From Pseudomonadota bacterium (lineage in GTDB: Bacteria; Cyanobacteriota; Vampirovibrionia; Obscuribacterales; Obscuribacteraceae): a DNA stretch of 64,000 bases. Positions 1 through 9,291 of this stretch are shown piece by piece (within the stretch, counting starts at the first letter, position 1; every line of letters begins with the position of its first letter). The position numbers and the translations under genes are program-made. The stretch lies in contig JAJPJO010000168.1 of the NCBI GenBank assembly GCA_021324135.1, forward strand, positions 1-64,000, given 5' to 3'. The notes beneath the pieces are model-generated. The model ran no database searches, was not told the origin of the DNA, and worked only from the letters and a program-made list of their open reading frames with translations.

Positions 1-124
1 ACCGCTGCTCGAAGTGCATCGCACTCAAGAAAAACAAATCACCCGACGCCAACATTATTGATGGCGGAAAAGCACTCGGCAAGCGTAGCCAAGTAGCCGA
101 TAACTTGACAGCCAAGACACATGT

Positions 125-235
125 GACACTTTTTGCGCTGAAAATGGACAGGAAAGACACTTTTACTCTTTGCATCCAGGCGAATTTCTGCCAAAAAAAT
201 GACACACTCGACACTTTTTGAGCAAAAAATGGTCA
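125..235. repeat. Two 26-bp imperfect direct repeats, possible end of an IS21-like element
   Basis: Copies at 125-150 and 210-235 both begin GACACTTTTTG and share 22 of 26 bases; a shorter GACACTTTTA lies at 156-165. Read on the minus strand they have the form TG..CATTTT..GCAAAAAGTGTC. Multiple internal repeats of this kind are known near the termini of IS21-family elements, whose transposase genes would lie to the left, outside this window. No transposase is visible, so the assignment is tentative. Confidence 0.35.
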
Positions 236-270
236 CATAAGTCCAACTCGAATAGCCGAGGCGAGTACTC

Positions 271-444
271 ATGCCAGTGCCGCGACTGACAGACATACAA
301 TCACGAGAGCTAAACGCAATCATCAGGGCTAAACGCTATTTATCAGATATTCAGGAGGCGCTGCGAGATTCTGGAGATAGTCCTCTGCTAGAGGACGTTC
401 GCGAGGCCAGACGAAAGGAAGAGCCGATCATCAACAGAAATTAA
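271..444 (+). CDS. Small hypothetical protein (57 aa), possible orphan antitoxin
   Basis: The ORF opens with ATG at 271, nine bases after GAGG at 258-261, and encodes MPVPRLTDIQSREL and ends EARRKEEPIINRN before a TAA. It is highly charged, predicted helical, with no membrane segment. Its size and basic, Arg/Glu-rich tail resemble small antitoxins, but I recognise no defined family and no toxin gene adjoins it. It sits between the repeat cluster at the left edge and the CBS-domain gene at 504. It could be a gene remnant left by the adjacent putative mobile element. Start choice rests on the ribosome site. Confidence 0.45.
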   Translation: MPVPRLTDIQSRELNAIIRAKRYLSDIQEALRDSGDSPLLEDVREARRKEEPIINRN

Positions 445-503
445 CCGGTTGGGTTGGCCAAATGGGAACAAATAAGCGAAGGAGGATCATTCTGATCTAG
501 GAA

Positions 504-1808
504 ATGATTTTCGTCGTCGCGACAATAATTTTTCTCGTTACTTTGACTAGCTTTCTCTACGTTGCCGGAGAGTTCGCCATAGTCGCGGTCAGAATCGCTC
601 AGGTGCAGAAAATGGCATCCAGCGGGAATGACCTGGCGCGCCGCTTGCAAGCCGTTCTCGACAATCCGCAGCTCCTCGATAGATACATAGCGGCCTGTCA
701 AATTGGAATAACGTTCACTCAGCTCTTTCTCGGCGCTTACGCCGTCATCAATCTGTCGCCGCGCTGCGCGGCATTTTTCATGATCCACGCCGGGCTTGAT
801 GCCGAGGCGGCGGCCTGGGTGGGGAACGCCTGCGTTCTGATTCTTTTGACTTCATCACAAATCATATTTGCCGAGCTTCTTCCAAAGGGGCTGGCATTGC
901 GGTATTCAAACCGTATGGCGCTGGCTCTCTATTGGCCGTTGAACATTTCAGCACGCCTCTTCAAACCGTTTATCTGGCTGCTGAACTCCAGTGGCAATGC
1001 GCTTTTGACATTGTTCGGCATTCCGCTGACCTCGCACAAGCACATACATTCATTGCAAGAGATCGAGCTTCTGCTTGCCGAAAGCAAAGAAGGCGGGCTC
1101 CTCGATCCGCAAGAGCATCAGCGACTTCATCACGCCCTCGAGTTGAGTCAGCAAACCGCCAAACAATTGATGACGCCGCGCACCAAGCTGGCTGCAGTCA
1201 GCTCGAGCATGAGCATCAACGAGTGCTATGCACTGGCGTTGAAAAGTCCCTTCACCAGGTTGCTTGTCTACGGCGATAACATCGATGATGTGCGGGGCAT
1301 CGTCAATGTTAAGGACATCATCTCGGCTCGGGCAGCGCGCCCGAGGGAAACGGGCTTCGAACATTTGGTCAAGAACGTGCCCATCGTTCCCGAGAATCTG
1401 AGCATGGACCGGCTGATCAAGGAATTGAAAGAAGCGCAATCGCACGCCGCGATCGTTATGGATGAGTATGGTGGAACGCTCGGCATTGTCACCGTCGGCG
1501 ATATCTTTGCAGAGCTCATGGGACAAACAGAACGCGACGAGTTTAAGCAAATGCCTAAAGTGGAGGTGCTTGAGGACGGGAGGGTGCGGCTGCCCGGCTG
1601 GTATAAGCTGCGACGCGCCAAGAAATTCATCGGCAATTTCCCTGATACCGAATCTGATACCGTCAACGGGCTGTTGATTGAGAGTCTCGGGCGCGTGCCT
1701 GAGCCTGGTGAGGTTGTGCAGATGAAGGATGTAGTTCTGGAGGTAGTGGGAGTGGAAGGCAATGCGGTCACGTACGTTTTAGCGAAACGGCTTGAGCCGG
1801 CAGAGTAG
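504..1808 (+). CDS. CNNM/CorC/HlyC-family membrane protein with CBS pair (paralogue 1)
   Basis: The 434-residue protein has the full order of this family: an N-terminal DUF21/CNNM transmembrane region (about residues 1-170, opening MIFVVATIIFLVTL), two CBS domains (about 205-265, with MTPRTKLAAV, and 270-335, with VMDEYGGTLGIVTVGDI), and a C-terminal CorC_HlyC domain (about 350-430). Family members are inner-membrane proteins linked to Mg2+ or Na+/Mg2+ transport, with the CBS pair binding adenine nucleotide. An in-frame stop directly upstream makes ATG 504 the first possible start; a strong GGAGG lies 18 bases off, so initiation is somewhat unusual. It is followed 67 bases on by a paralogue. 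The exact ion is not predictable. Confidence 0.93.
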   Translation: MIFVVATIIFLVTLTSFLYVAGEFAIVAVRIAQVQKMASSGNDLARRLQAVLDNPQLLDRYIAACQIGITFTQLFLGAYAVINLSPRCAAFFMIHAGLDAEAAAWVGNACVLILLTSSQIIFAELLPKGLALRYSNRMALALYWPLNISARLFKPFIWLLNSSGNALLTLFGIPLTSHKHIHSLQEIELLLAESKEGGLLDPQEHQRLHHALELSQQTAKQLMTPRTKLAAVSSSMSINECYALALKSPFTRLLVYGDNIDDVRGIVNVKDIISARAARPRETGFEHLVKNVPIVPENLSMDRLIKELKEAQSHAAIVMDEYGGTLGIVTVGDIFAELMGQTERDEFKQMPKVEVLEDGRVRLPGWYKLRRAKKFIGNFPDTESDTVNGLLIESLGRVPEPGEVVQMKDVVLEVVGVEGNAVTYVLAKRLEPAE

Positions 1809-1875
1809 ATTGGAGCGTGCGGAGTGAAATCAGATCAATTAAGGAGAGCGTCATCGAGTTCAGGATAAAACGGCT

Positions 1876-3195
1876 GTGTTAGAAGGTTTGGCTATACTTG
1901 CATTTGTTTTGTCGAACGCTTTTTTTGAAGCGGCGCAGTTCGCCATCGTCTCAGCACCGAGAAATCTCTATGAGAGCATGGCGGAGGGAGGCGATCCGCG
2001 AAGCAAACGCGTGCTGCGCATTCTCACGGAAGAGAAGTTGCAAGAGCGATACCTGGGTGCAGCTCAGATTGGCAGCGCCGCTACGACCATCGGGCTTGGC
2101 ATGTACGGCGAGCAGGTGATTTCGCAATGGCTGATAGCCAGCATGCACGGCCCGCAATTGCCCGAATTTGCCGCCGCTCATACCATTGCCGCGCTCCTCT
2201 CGTTGCTGCTGCTGACCTATTTGCATATCGTTTGCGGCGAAATGCTTCCCAAAGCTGTGTCCTTGCAACGCTCGGAAAAGCTGCTGCCGTGGCTCATCGT
2301 TCCAATGACGTTCTTCATGAGAATTTTGCGGCCGGTGGTGGTGGCAATCAATACCATCAGTCGCCTGCTACTCAGGCACATCTTCCACATCGACGAGACG
2401 GAGCGATCGGCGCCTGTGTTTACACCCGAGGAAATCGAGTTCATCTTAAAGGAAAGTGAAACCGAAGGCATACTGAGCGATGAAATCGGCGACGTGATCG
2501 AGCAGCTATTCGATTTCGGCGATCGAATCGCAGCCGACGTCATGGTCCCACGGGTGCACATGACGGCGTTGCCCATGCGTCCGCCCGTGTCACAAATACG
2601 GCGCGTGCTGATCGATTCCGTGCACACGCGCTTTCCGGTGTACGGCGCGGACAAGGACGATATAGTCGGCTCAGTGCATATTAAGGAGCTTGGTTATTTG
2701 CTCGATGCAGAAGGTGAATGCGCTCTGCCACTACGGCCGATACCATTCGTGCCCCGCACTGCTCCCATTCCTGCCGTCCTAGACGCCATGCAGGAGCACA
2801 GCACCCACATCGCCATAGTCCTCGATGAGTATGGCGGTACAGCCGGATTGATCACTATTCAAGACATATTTGAAGAGGTGCTCGGCGAATTTGACGAAGC
2901 CTCGAAACGACACTCGATCGAGCAGCTCGATGAAAATCTCCTGAGAGCGAACGGAACGGCACGCCTGGACGAGTTAGCCGAGCATCTTGGTATAGCCGTC
3001 GAGCACGATGAAGTGAACTCGATTAGCGGATTGGTCCTCGATCGCTTGAATCGCCCGCCTCGAATCGGCGATCTAGTCGAATACAGCCGCATCTCAATCG
3101 AAGTCGTCAGAGTCAAAGGGCGCGGCGTACACACTTGCCTGGTCAGGCGCTTAGCCGATCCAGAAGATCAGGTGGAAGCGGAAGCCTCAGCCTAG
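1876..3195 (+). CDS. CNNM/CorC/HlyC-family membrane protein with CBS pair (paralogue 2)
   Basis: This 439-residue protein repeats the architecture of its upstream neighbour: DUF21 membrane region (about 1-165), CBS pair (about 195-320, with VMVPRVHMTALP and VLDEYGGTAGLITIQDI) and a CorC_HlyC domain to the C-terminus. GTG at 1876 starts MLEGLAILAFVLSNAFFEAAQFAIV, which places the first membrane helix at the N-terminus as the family requires. No good ribosome site lies close by; the nearest is AAGGAG about 30 bases upstream. Tandem pairs of these genes are common in bacteria and may encode partners of one complex or transporters for different ions. Confidence 0.92.
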   Translation: MLEGLAILAFVLSNAFFEAAQFAIVSAPRNLYESMAEGGDPRSKRVLRILTEEKLQERYLGAAQIGSAATTIGLGMYGEQVISQWLIASMHGPQLPEFAAAHTIAALLSLLLLTYLHIVCGEMLPKAVSLQRSEKLLPWLIVPMTFFMRILRPVVVAINTISRLLLRHIFHIDETERSAPVFTPEEIEFILKESETEGILSDEIGDVIEQLFDFGDRIAADVMVPRVHMTALPMRPPVSQIRRVLIDSVHTRFPVYGADKDDIVGSVHIKELGYLLDAEGECALPLRPIPFVPRTAPIPAVLDAMQEHSTHIAIVLDEYGGTAGLITIQDIFEEVLGEFDEASKRHSIEQLDENLLRANGTARLDELAEHLGIAVEHDEVNSISGLVLDRLNRPPRIGDLVEYSRISIEVVRVKGRGVHTCLVRRLADPEDQVEAEASA

Positions 3196-3288
3196 ATGCG
3201 CGTGCAGCTGAATGAGTCTGAGCTAAGCGCGTTTGATGCTTAGTTTGATATATTTGACAACTCATCCTCATATGAGCGAAAGGCGTTC

Positions 3289-5142
3289 ATGCACTGGCTC
3301 GCTTTCAGCCAGCCCGATACGGCAGAACCCAGATGTATAGTAAAACCCGAATGTCAAGAGAATCGCCATAAAGTGAATCATCTCCCCGAGAGCCTCAGAC
3401 GAGCGGCGCGCCTCTTCCAAGCCGAGGCGCTCTCGGCATTTGCAATTGTTGCGACTCTCAGCCTCATAGAGACTCTTTGTTTTGCCGCAGCCTACGCCCG
3501 CACGGGCTTCTATCTCGACGACTGGCTCATGCTCGCGCAACTGACTTTCGGACCCAAAGATTATCTACATCTCATCAGCAGCTACTTTGTACAGGATCCG
3601 CGCGTGGTCATTCGCCCGATTGAAGCGCTGCACTTCGGAACAGTCTTTTTCTTCCCAGGTGCAAATCCAGTCGGCTGGCGGCTATCCAACATGTTCATGG
3701 AAGTGGCTTCCGCCTTCCTCACTTTCTTGATTGTCGGACGCCTGAGTCGAAGCCGGGTTTTGGGATTCCTGGCGGCGGCTTTCCTTCTGACCTATCCTAT
3801 TCATGATGCAACCCATTACTGGGCGGTGTGCAGCTGCGTTTCTCTCAGCCTCGTCTTCTATCTGCTCAGCTTGTGGTGCACCATATGCAGTGCCGACGCA
3901 ACCAGAGATAAGATCGCCACAGGGGCTAAACGCTCATGGCTCCTCCCTGCAGCCGCACTCTTCTATGCTCTAAGCATATTTGGTTATGAACCTTTTCTAC
4001 CGCTGTGCGCATTGAATGTGGTGTCGTACATCGTCCTGACATGCTTGCCGTTGCGCACCGCTAATAATGTCAAACAATGCCTGCAAGCGACTGCGAAATT
4101 GGCCCTTCCTTATACCGCCATCGTTGCAAGCTTGCTTGTCTACCAGCGCTTCATTGCTCCGCAGCTCACAAAGGTTTCGCTGCATACCGTTGACCTCAAT
4201 TCAACTCAGATTGTCGGCACCGTATATGAAGGCATCAGGATCAGCTCGCCGCTATGCTCGGTTCCATTCATTTGGGATCAGGCGACACAAATGATGCACT
4301 CGGAGTTCTCCTTTCGAACCGTTGTTCAGCTTTTTGCTGTCGCCGCGCTCATGCTCGCGGGTATCTTGATAGCGCATCTCAGCGACGGAAAATCTGAGCC
4401 CAACGGCAATTTCATCGATTCACGCCGAGGGGTGAATCCAGCCGGATTAATCGCCCTCGGCTTCTTCGTCGTGATCATGTCTTACACGATTTTCGGGCTC
4501 AATCCCGAATACAAGCCTATCCTCACCACGATTGTCAATCGCATCAATACAGGAGCAGCCCTGGGTTGGTCGATTATTTTCGCTGGTCTTATAGGATGGC
4601 TTTCCAATGACAAATCTTTGCTGCCCATGCGGCGCTCCATCAGCCTGCTTACGAGCTGCTCGAGCGCTGTCGTCATCGTCATCTTCGCCATGGCAAACAT
4701 CGAATTGAGCAGACCGTGGCAGCTCTCCTGGGCGGTTCAGCAGCATACCTTTGAGGAGCTCAAGAAGAAAAAGGACGTGCTCGCGGACGCCAGTAGCGTG
4801 CTGCTGATCAACTGCCCGCGCTATGTCAATTGCAGCCCGGTGTTCGACGGCGCCTGGGATTTTCAGGAGATGCTCTCGATCGCCACCGGTAGAACTGACA
4901 TCAAGGGTGGTGTCGTTTCAGAGCGCATGCAAGTTGATGGAGCATCGGTAAAAGACATTACCATGTCTTATGTTTGCGCCGAATATCCCTTCAAGAACCT
5001 GGTTGTCGTAACGCCCGGACTGGGAATGGTCAAAAAGATCTCCAACGCCCGTGAATTTATTGAAGTCGTCGAGAAGAACGGAACGTTCTTCGGACTCGAC
5101 AAGCGAAGCATCGCGGGCTGGAAGAAGAACAATAATTTGTGA
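3289..5142 (+). CDS. Polytopic GT-C-like membrane protein
   Basis: The 617-residue protein has an N-terminal cytosolic stretch, then about ten hydrophobic segments and a C-terminal soluble tail of about 130 residues. After the first helix comes YLDDW (about residue 71), the acidic first-loop motif typical of GT-C glycosyltransferases, followed by VVIRPIEALHFG and NPVGWRLSN, which match the RPL...NPFGYHLxN pattern of the TMTC/PMT-like branch. Such enzymes use polyprenyl-phosphate sugars and act on the outer face of the membrane. AAAGG lies five bases before ATG 3289. It is the first of three related genes in this region. Substrate and acceptor are unknown, and a non-catalytic role is possible. 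Confidence 0.7.
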   Translation: MHWLAFSQPDTAEPRCIVKPECQENRHKVNHLPESLRRAARLFQAEALSAFAIVATLSLIETLCFAAAYARTGFYLDDWLMLAQLTFGPKDYLHLISSYFVQDPRVVIRPIEALHFGTVFFFPGANPVGWRLSNMFMEVASAFLTFLIVGRLSRSRVLGFLAAAFLLTYPIHDATHYWAVCSCVSLSLVFYLLSLWCTICSADATRDKIATGAKRSWLLPAAALFYALSIFGYEPFLPLCALNVVSYIVLTCLPLRTANNVKQCLQATAKLALPYTAIVASLLVYQRFIAPQLTKVSLHTVDLNSTQIVGTVYEGIRISSPLCSVPFIWDQATQMMHSEFSFRTVVQLFAVAALMLAGILIAHLSDGKSEPNGNFIDSRRGVNPAGLIALGFFVVIMSYTIFGLNPEYKPILTTIVNRINTGAALGWSIIFAGLIGWLSNDKSLLPMRRSISLLTSCSSAVVIVIFAMANIELSRPWQLSWAVQQHTFEELKKKKDVLADASSVLLINCPRYVNCSPVFDGAWDFQEMLSIATGRTDIKGGVVSERMQVDGASVKDITMSYVCAEYPFKNLVVVTPGLGMVKKISNAREFIEVVEKNGTFFGLDKRSIAGWKKNNNL

Positions 5143-5178
5143 GCGCCGGCTGTCAGCGCCGGGCAGTGAGCCTCGAGC

Positions 5179-5682
5179 TTACTTCAGATGCTTGAGCAAG
5201 CCGACACCCAGTCCGACGGCAGCGCCTGCTGCGGCTGTCTTTGCCGTTTTGCCGCCCGTGCCGTGGCCCTTGTGCGAGGCAAGACCCAAGCCACCGCCGA
5301 TGAGCGTGCCTTCGGCAACGTCTTTGACAATCGGATGGCGCTTCATAGTTTGACTTGAATGGACCAGTCCAACGCCAGCTCCGGTACCGGCACCAACGGC
5401 GGCGCCACGCACGACGCCCTTGTGGGTAACCAGGCCCGTGACGGCACCAACCCCGGCACCAACTCCGGCACCGACCGTTGCACTCTTGACCTTAGGATGC
5501 CGCGACATGTACGTGCCCGATTTGACGCATGTGCGAGTTTTGACCTTGGTTTTAGCAATCGTCCCTTGAAGCTGAGCTTGTGAGGGCGCAAAAGAGGTCA
5601 TAAACAAAAGACTGAAGGAGAGCGATGTCACCGTTACCTTAGCGAATACCTCGCCTATCGTTGGAATTTGTGCCACTTTCAT
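5179..5682 (-). CDS. Secreted or membrane glycine-zipper protein
   Basis: The start is ATG at 5682 (MKVAQIPTIGEVFAKV), with a perfect AGGAGG five bases upstream; a longer reading from 5964 lacks a ribosome site. The 167-residue product has an N-terminal hydrophobic signal (about residues 12-35, ending ..APSQAQ), then alternating alanine/glycine zipper blocks such as VGAGVGAGVGAV and AAVGAGTGAGVGLV separated by basic MxRHPxVK segments that occur twice. Glycine zippers of this kind insert in or tightly pack against membranes in envelope proteins. It converges on the GT-C gene with a 36-base gap. No specific function can be given. Confidence 0.75.
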   Translation of the reverse strand: MKVAQIPTIGEVFAKVTVTSLSFSLLFMTSFAPSQAQLQGTIAKTKVKTRTCVKSGTYMSRHPKVKSATVGAGVGAGVGAVTGLVTHKGVVRGAAVGAGTGAGVGLVHSSQTMKRHPIVKDVAEGTLIGGGLGLASHKGHGTGGKTAKTAAAGAAVGLGVGLLKHLK

Positions 5683-6235
5683 AAAACCTCCTGAAGAGCA
5701 GATGCAATTTCTAGTACCGACAAGTTCTAAATCAGAGAGTTGGAATCCGATTTTGAAAACAGACGTCCCAGTCAAATTCTGAACCGAAGTGATAGAGACT
5801 GTTTCCAACCTGGCAAGATCAACCCGGATAAGACTATCGTATTCCGCAAAACCAATGCTTAGTAGGCTCAAACAAACCAAACAAGCTTCATTTTCATATC
5901 CGGTGCTGACCCTATCGACGCACTGGAATGCGGTACGTTCCGGCATCACGCGGAGAGAACGCATGATTTCGTACTAATGTATAGCGCGAGTCAGCTCCGG
6001 AAATGCCGTTTTTTTCGCCCGATCCGAAGCATTACGAAATTAAGGCGGGCAGGAAAACGATATATAAAAATATAGGCAAGGCTGTATAAATCCCTACTCT
6101 TTCTACGATAATAAACGCAATCGTTTTGGTCACGCCGCAAGCGCCGGGTAAGCACTGGACTGCGGCAGGGGCGAAACGAGTCCGTGCCATCATTGCCGCT
6201 GGATCTTGAGCAGGAAAGGTTGAGAAGAAATTCAT
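5683..6235. other. 553-bp non-coding leader region upstream of gcvT
   Basis: No convincing gene is present. The stretch holds the upstream region of the minus-strand glycine-zipper gene and the leader of gcvT. Around 6058-6120 it is AT-rich with several TATAAA/TATATA elements that could be -10 boxes. At 6134-6166 the arms GCCGCA (6134-6139) and TGCGGC (6161-6166) can pair around a smaller CCGG/CTGG hairpin, so the gcvT transcript may have a structured leader. It does not fit the glycine riboswitch pattern that I know. Confidence 0.5.
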
Positions 6236-7339
6236 ATGACGACAACGAGCTTGAAAAAAACACCTCTGGCAAAAACGCATGAGCAGCTGGGTGGGCGAAT
6301 GGTTGACTTTGCCGGCTGGTATATGCCGGTGCAATACAAATCGATAGTGACCGAACATCTGGCCACTCGCAAAGCGGTCGGGATCTTCGATGTGTCGCAT
6401 ATGGGCGAGTTCGTCGTCACCGGTGACCGGCGCGCCGACTTTGTTCAATACATGGTGGCAAACGACGTTACTCGCCTTTCAGAGCCCAACCGCGCTCTCT
6501 ATACGCAAATGACTCGCGAGGACGGCGGCACCGTGGACGACTTGATTGTCTACAGGCGCGAGCATGATTTTCTGCTGGTCGTCAATGCCTCCAATATAGA
6601 GAAAGACTGGCGCTGGCTAAACGAACATGTACATCGATTCGAAGGCGTCAAACTGACCGATATCTCCGAGCAGACGGGACTGCTTGCTCTGCAGGGTCCA
6701 CACGCGGTCCAGCTCTGGGCCGACATTGCCGGTGGCACCATCAGCGATCTGGGCTCCTTTCACTACGGCGAGCGCACCATAGATGGTGTTAAGGTCGGCT
6801 TTGGCAGAACGGGATATACGGGTGAAGACGGCTTCGAGCTCTTCGTTCCCGCTGACAAAACGGAGTGGCTCTGGAATCTCCTGCTCGAGCAGGGGGCGAA
6901 GTACAATATCGAGCCGTGCGGTTTGGGAGCACGCGATACATTGCGCCTGGAAGCCGGGCTACCTCTCTACGGTCATGAGCTGACGGATACGATCAGCCCG
7001 ATTGAAGCGGGTCTGGCATGGAGCGTTAAGTTCAACGGCGAATTCATCGGAAGAGCAGTGCTCGAGAAACAGAAAAAAGAAGGGACGAGCAAAAAAATCA
7101 TTTGCTTGCGTGCCGACGGCAAAGCTCTTCCGCGGCAGGACTATCCCGTGTTCGATAACGGTCGCGAGGTCGGCATAGTGACGAGCGGTTCGCAAGGCAT
7201 ATACGTGGGATACCCGATAGCCTTCGCGCTTGTCGATACCGCATCCGGTACCGAAGGGAAAACGCTGGGCATCGATATCCGCGGCAAGCAAGTGCCTGCG
7301 CACGTAGTACCCCGCCCATTTTATAAGCGAGCTAAGTAA
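6236..7339 (+). CDS. gcvT: Glycine cleavage system T protein (aminomethyltransferase)
   Basis: The 367-residue protein is full length for GcvT, which transfers the methylene group from aminomethyl-lipoyl H protein to tetrahydrofolate and releases ammonia, in the cytoplasm. Visible family signatures are KTPLAKTHEQLGGRMVDFAG at the N-terminus, GIFDVSHMGEF (about 51-61), the folate-site region GRTGYTGEDGFELF (about 189-202) and GLGARDTLRLEAGLPLYGHE (about 228-247), then the C-terminal barrel domain. AGGAAAGG and GAGAAG lie ahead of ATG 6236. gcvH is not adjacent: two membrane-protein genes lie between, and no gcvP is in the window. Confidence 0.97.
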   Translation: MTTTSLKKTPLAKTHEQLGGRMVDFAGWYMPVQYKSIVTEHLATRKAVGIFDVSHMGEFVVTGDRRADFVQYMVANDVTRLSEPNRALYTQMTREDGGTVDDLIVYRREHDFLLVVNASNIEKDWRWLNEHVHRFEGVKLTDISEQTGLLALQGPHAVQLWADIAGGTISDLGSFHYGERTIDGVKVGFGRTGYTGEDGFELFVPADKTEWLWNLLLEQGAKYNIEPCGLGARDTLRLEAGLPLYGHELTDTISPIEAGLAWSVKFNGEFIGRAVLEKQKKEGTSKKIICLRADGKALPRQDYPVFDNGREVGIVTSGSQGIYVGYPIAFALVDTASGTEGKTLGIDIRGKQVPAHVVPRPFYKRAK

Positions 7340-7347
7340 ATCGAGCC

Positions 7348-9261
7348 ATGGGCAAACAAGCATGCGCCGCAACTGATGCGCCTGAAGCTGACTTGCCTGC
7401 CAGATCCAGGTCGTCCAATGTTCCGCTTAGAGAATCGCTCATTCTCTCAGGCGCCATTGTCCTCATCGGTCTTCTGTTCCTCGTCCCGAGTCTGTTTGAC
7501 AAGCCATTGATCAATTATTTTTCCGTCCAGCTCGGCGCCGATCTGTGCTCGGCAATTCCGGCGGCTCTGGCGCGCTACAGGATCTGGGTGGCTCTGACAA
7601 CGACGCTCTTCGCCATGTTGCACAATCAGCTCCTTCCCCTTATAGGAATGAAAGAGGAGGATATCGAAGGCAAAAGGCTTGAGCAAGCTGGTGCTGAAGA
7701 GGGCGGACAATCAGTCGTTTTATCATTCGATAAGCGTCTGATCTACACCTGCGTTTTAGCGGTTCTATTGAACCTGCTCTTACTGACGCGCACCTGGCAA
7801 TTTCCCTACTGCATCGATGATGCCTATATAGTCTTTCGCATCGTCGACAATGCCTTGAGTCTGGGTGCTCCCGACTTCGATCCCGGCATTCATGTCAATG
7901 CAATCGCATCGCTTTCACACTTCCTCGCTCTGATCGTGACTTGCTTTCTGACCGGCTGGAGAGAGATACCGGTCGTATCCCAAACGATAAATTTGGCCTG
8001 GGAAGTGGCCAGTTTGTTCGTTCTCTTCGCCCTGCTCAAGCGGCTTTTTGGAAAGGTCCAGCTGGCACTTTTTGGCTGCGCCATTCATGTCATGTCTGCT
8101 TATGCGATTTTAGAAGTCATGCGCGGCAAAGAAGGATGCTCGATGATGCTCTTGCTTTTCATTTATCTTTTGGCACAAACAGCCAATCTAGCCAGGACGA
8201 AAGCGTGGGCGACCTGCCTGATCTGTCTGACTCGAGCTGAAGGATTCATCTTGTTTGCCACCACGCTGGCAAACGAATTGCGCCAAAAGAGCATAATCGC
8301 CGGGCCATCGCTGATCAGAGCATGGGCAGTACCACTAGCTGTGGTCGGTCTGTCGCTGATGACCATTGCCTTATACTGCGGCACCATTGTTCCGCAAGGC
8401 GCGATCGTCAAGTCGACTGTTTTCCACGCACCAATCTTTCTGTGCAGCTCGTTTATCTTCGCGCAAGTGCTCAATTCGTTTGTCGGCATCCCGTGCTTCG
8501 TCGAAGGCGCCCTTGGATTGACGGCACTGATACTGGCTTATCTCCTGATGGGAACGCTGCTCTGGCCCTATGCCTCTCTGCGCCCATACCTTATTTCATT
8601 GATCCTCGTGAGTGCATTTTTTATTGCCGGAAACGCATTAATTGCCTATTTTCCATGGTACTTATCCTGGTGGGCACCACTGCCGCCACTGGTGTTTACC
8701 GCTATATTGCACCGCATCAACCATTCCCATCTAAACTCGAGAATCGCAGGCTCAGGGCAAGCAATCATTGCACTTTACAGTCTGGTTTTTGTCCCCTTCC
8801 ATGCCTACATGCAACCGGCACCCTATTCCGGGGTGTATTCACGCTTGCCCATCTTCTACTGGGACAACCTGGACGACCGCTTGCGCATGTACGAGGAAGC
8901 CAGAGAGTACCTCAAGAAGGTCTCCTCGCCAAACGATACGATTGCAGTCAGCGAAGTAGGCATCATCTCTTATACCTTCAGAAGGTGCAAAATATTCGAC
9001 TTGCTCGGCATGGTCACACCCGAGGCTCTGACACTATATCCGGTGCCACTGCCGGCGCGCTACGGCGCCTATTCGATTCCTCCTCAATACATCAGACTGT
9101 ACAAGCCAGAGCGTTTGCTCACCATGGAGTGCATGATCAGAAACGGAGTGGCAAAAGACGAGTATTTCAAAAGGAATTACGAGATCGAATGCTTCTGGCA
9201 AAATGACGCCTTCCAGAGCAACGGAATCTATCTCTTCAAAAAACGGCAGGCAGCCAGGTAA
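7348..9261 (+). CDS. Polytopic GT-C-like membrane protein
   Basis: The gene starts nine bases after gcvT. The 637-residue protein has two N-terminal helices, a soluble loop (about residues 95-135) and then about ten helices, ending with a soluble segment of about 130 residues. CIDDAYIVFRI (about 155) is the acidic loop motif of GT-C glycosyltransferases; the segment after it (DNALSLGAPDFDPGIHVNA) has the length of a periplasmic substrate loop. The C-terminal part carries a conserved-looking VSSPNDTIAVSEVGIISY, a form seen after the last helix in some ArnT/PMT-like proteins. It probably transfers a sugar from a lipid carrier; the acceptor is unknown. Confidence 0.68.
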   Translation: MGKQACAATDAPEADLPARSRSSNVPLRESLILSGAIVLIGLLFLVPSLFDKPLINYFSVQLGADLCSAIPAALARYRIWVALTTTLFAMLHNQLLPLIGMKEEDIEGKRLEQAGAEEGGQSVVLSFDKRLIYTCVLAVLLNLLLLTRTWQFPYCIDDAYIVFRIVDNALSLGAPDFDPGIHVNAIASLSHFLALIVTCFLTGWREIPVVSQTINLAWEVASLFVLFALLKRLFGKVQLALFGCAIHVMSAYAILEVMRGKEGCSMMLLLFIYLLAQTANLARTKAWATCLICLTRAEGFILFATTLANELRQKSIIAGPSLIRAWAVPLAVVGLSLMTIALYCGTIVPQGAIVKSTVFHAPIFLCSSFIFAQVLNSFVGIPCFVEGALGLTALILAYLLMGTLLWPYASLRPYLISLILVSAFFIAGNALIAYFPWYLSWWAPLPPLVFTAILHRINHSHLNSRIAGSGQAIIALYSLVFVPFHAYMQPAPYSGVYSRLPIFYWDNLDDRLRMYEEAREYLKKVSSPNDTIAVSEVGIISYTFRRCKIFDLLGMVTPEALTLYPVPLPARYGAYSIPPQYIRLYKPERLLTMECMIRNGVAKDEYFKRNYEIECFWQNDAFQSNGIYLFKKRQAAR

Positions 9262-9291
9262 GAATGCAGTCCGGCGGTGAGGTAACGGTTT

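Noticed and set aside
5143-5178. Bidirectional terminator between the convergent GT-C and glycine-zipper genes
   Set aside because: The GCGCCGG copies are direct, not inverted, and there is no T run.
6000-6235. Glycine riboswitch ahead of gcvT
   Set aside because: Searched by eye for the conserved glycine-aptamer core and did not find it.
8322-9206. 294-codon plus-strand open frame
   Set aside because: Lies inside the GT-C gene in another frame; Cys/His/Arg-rich composition unlike a real protein.
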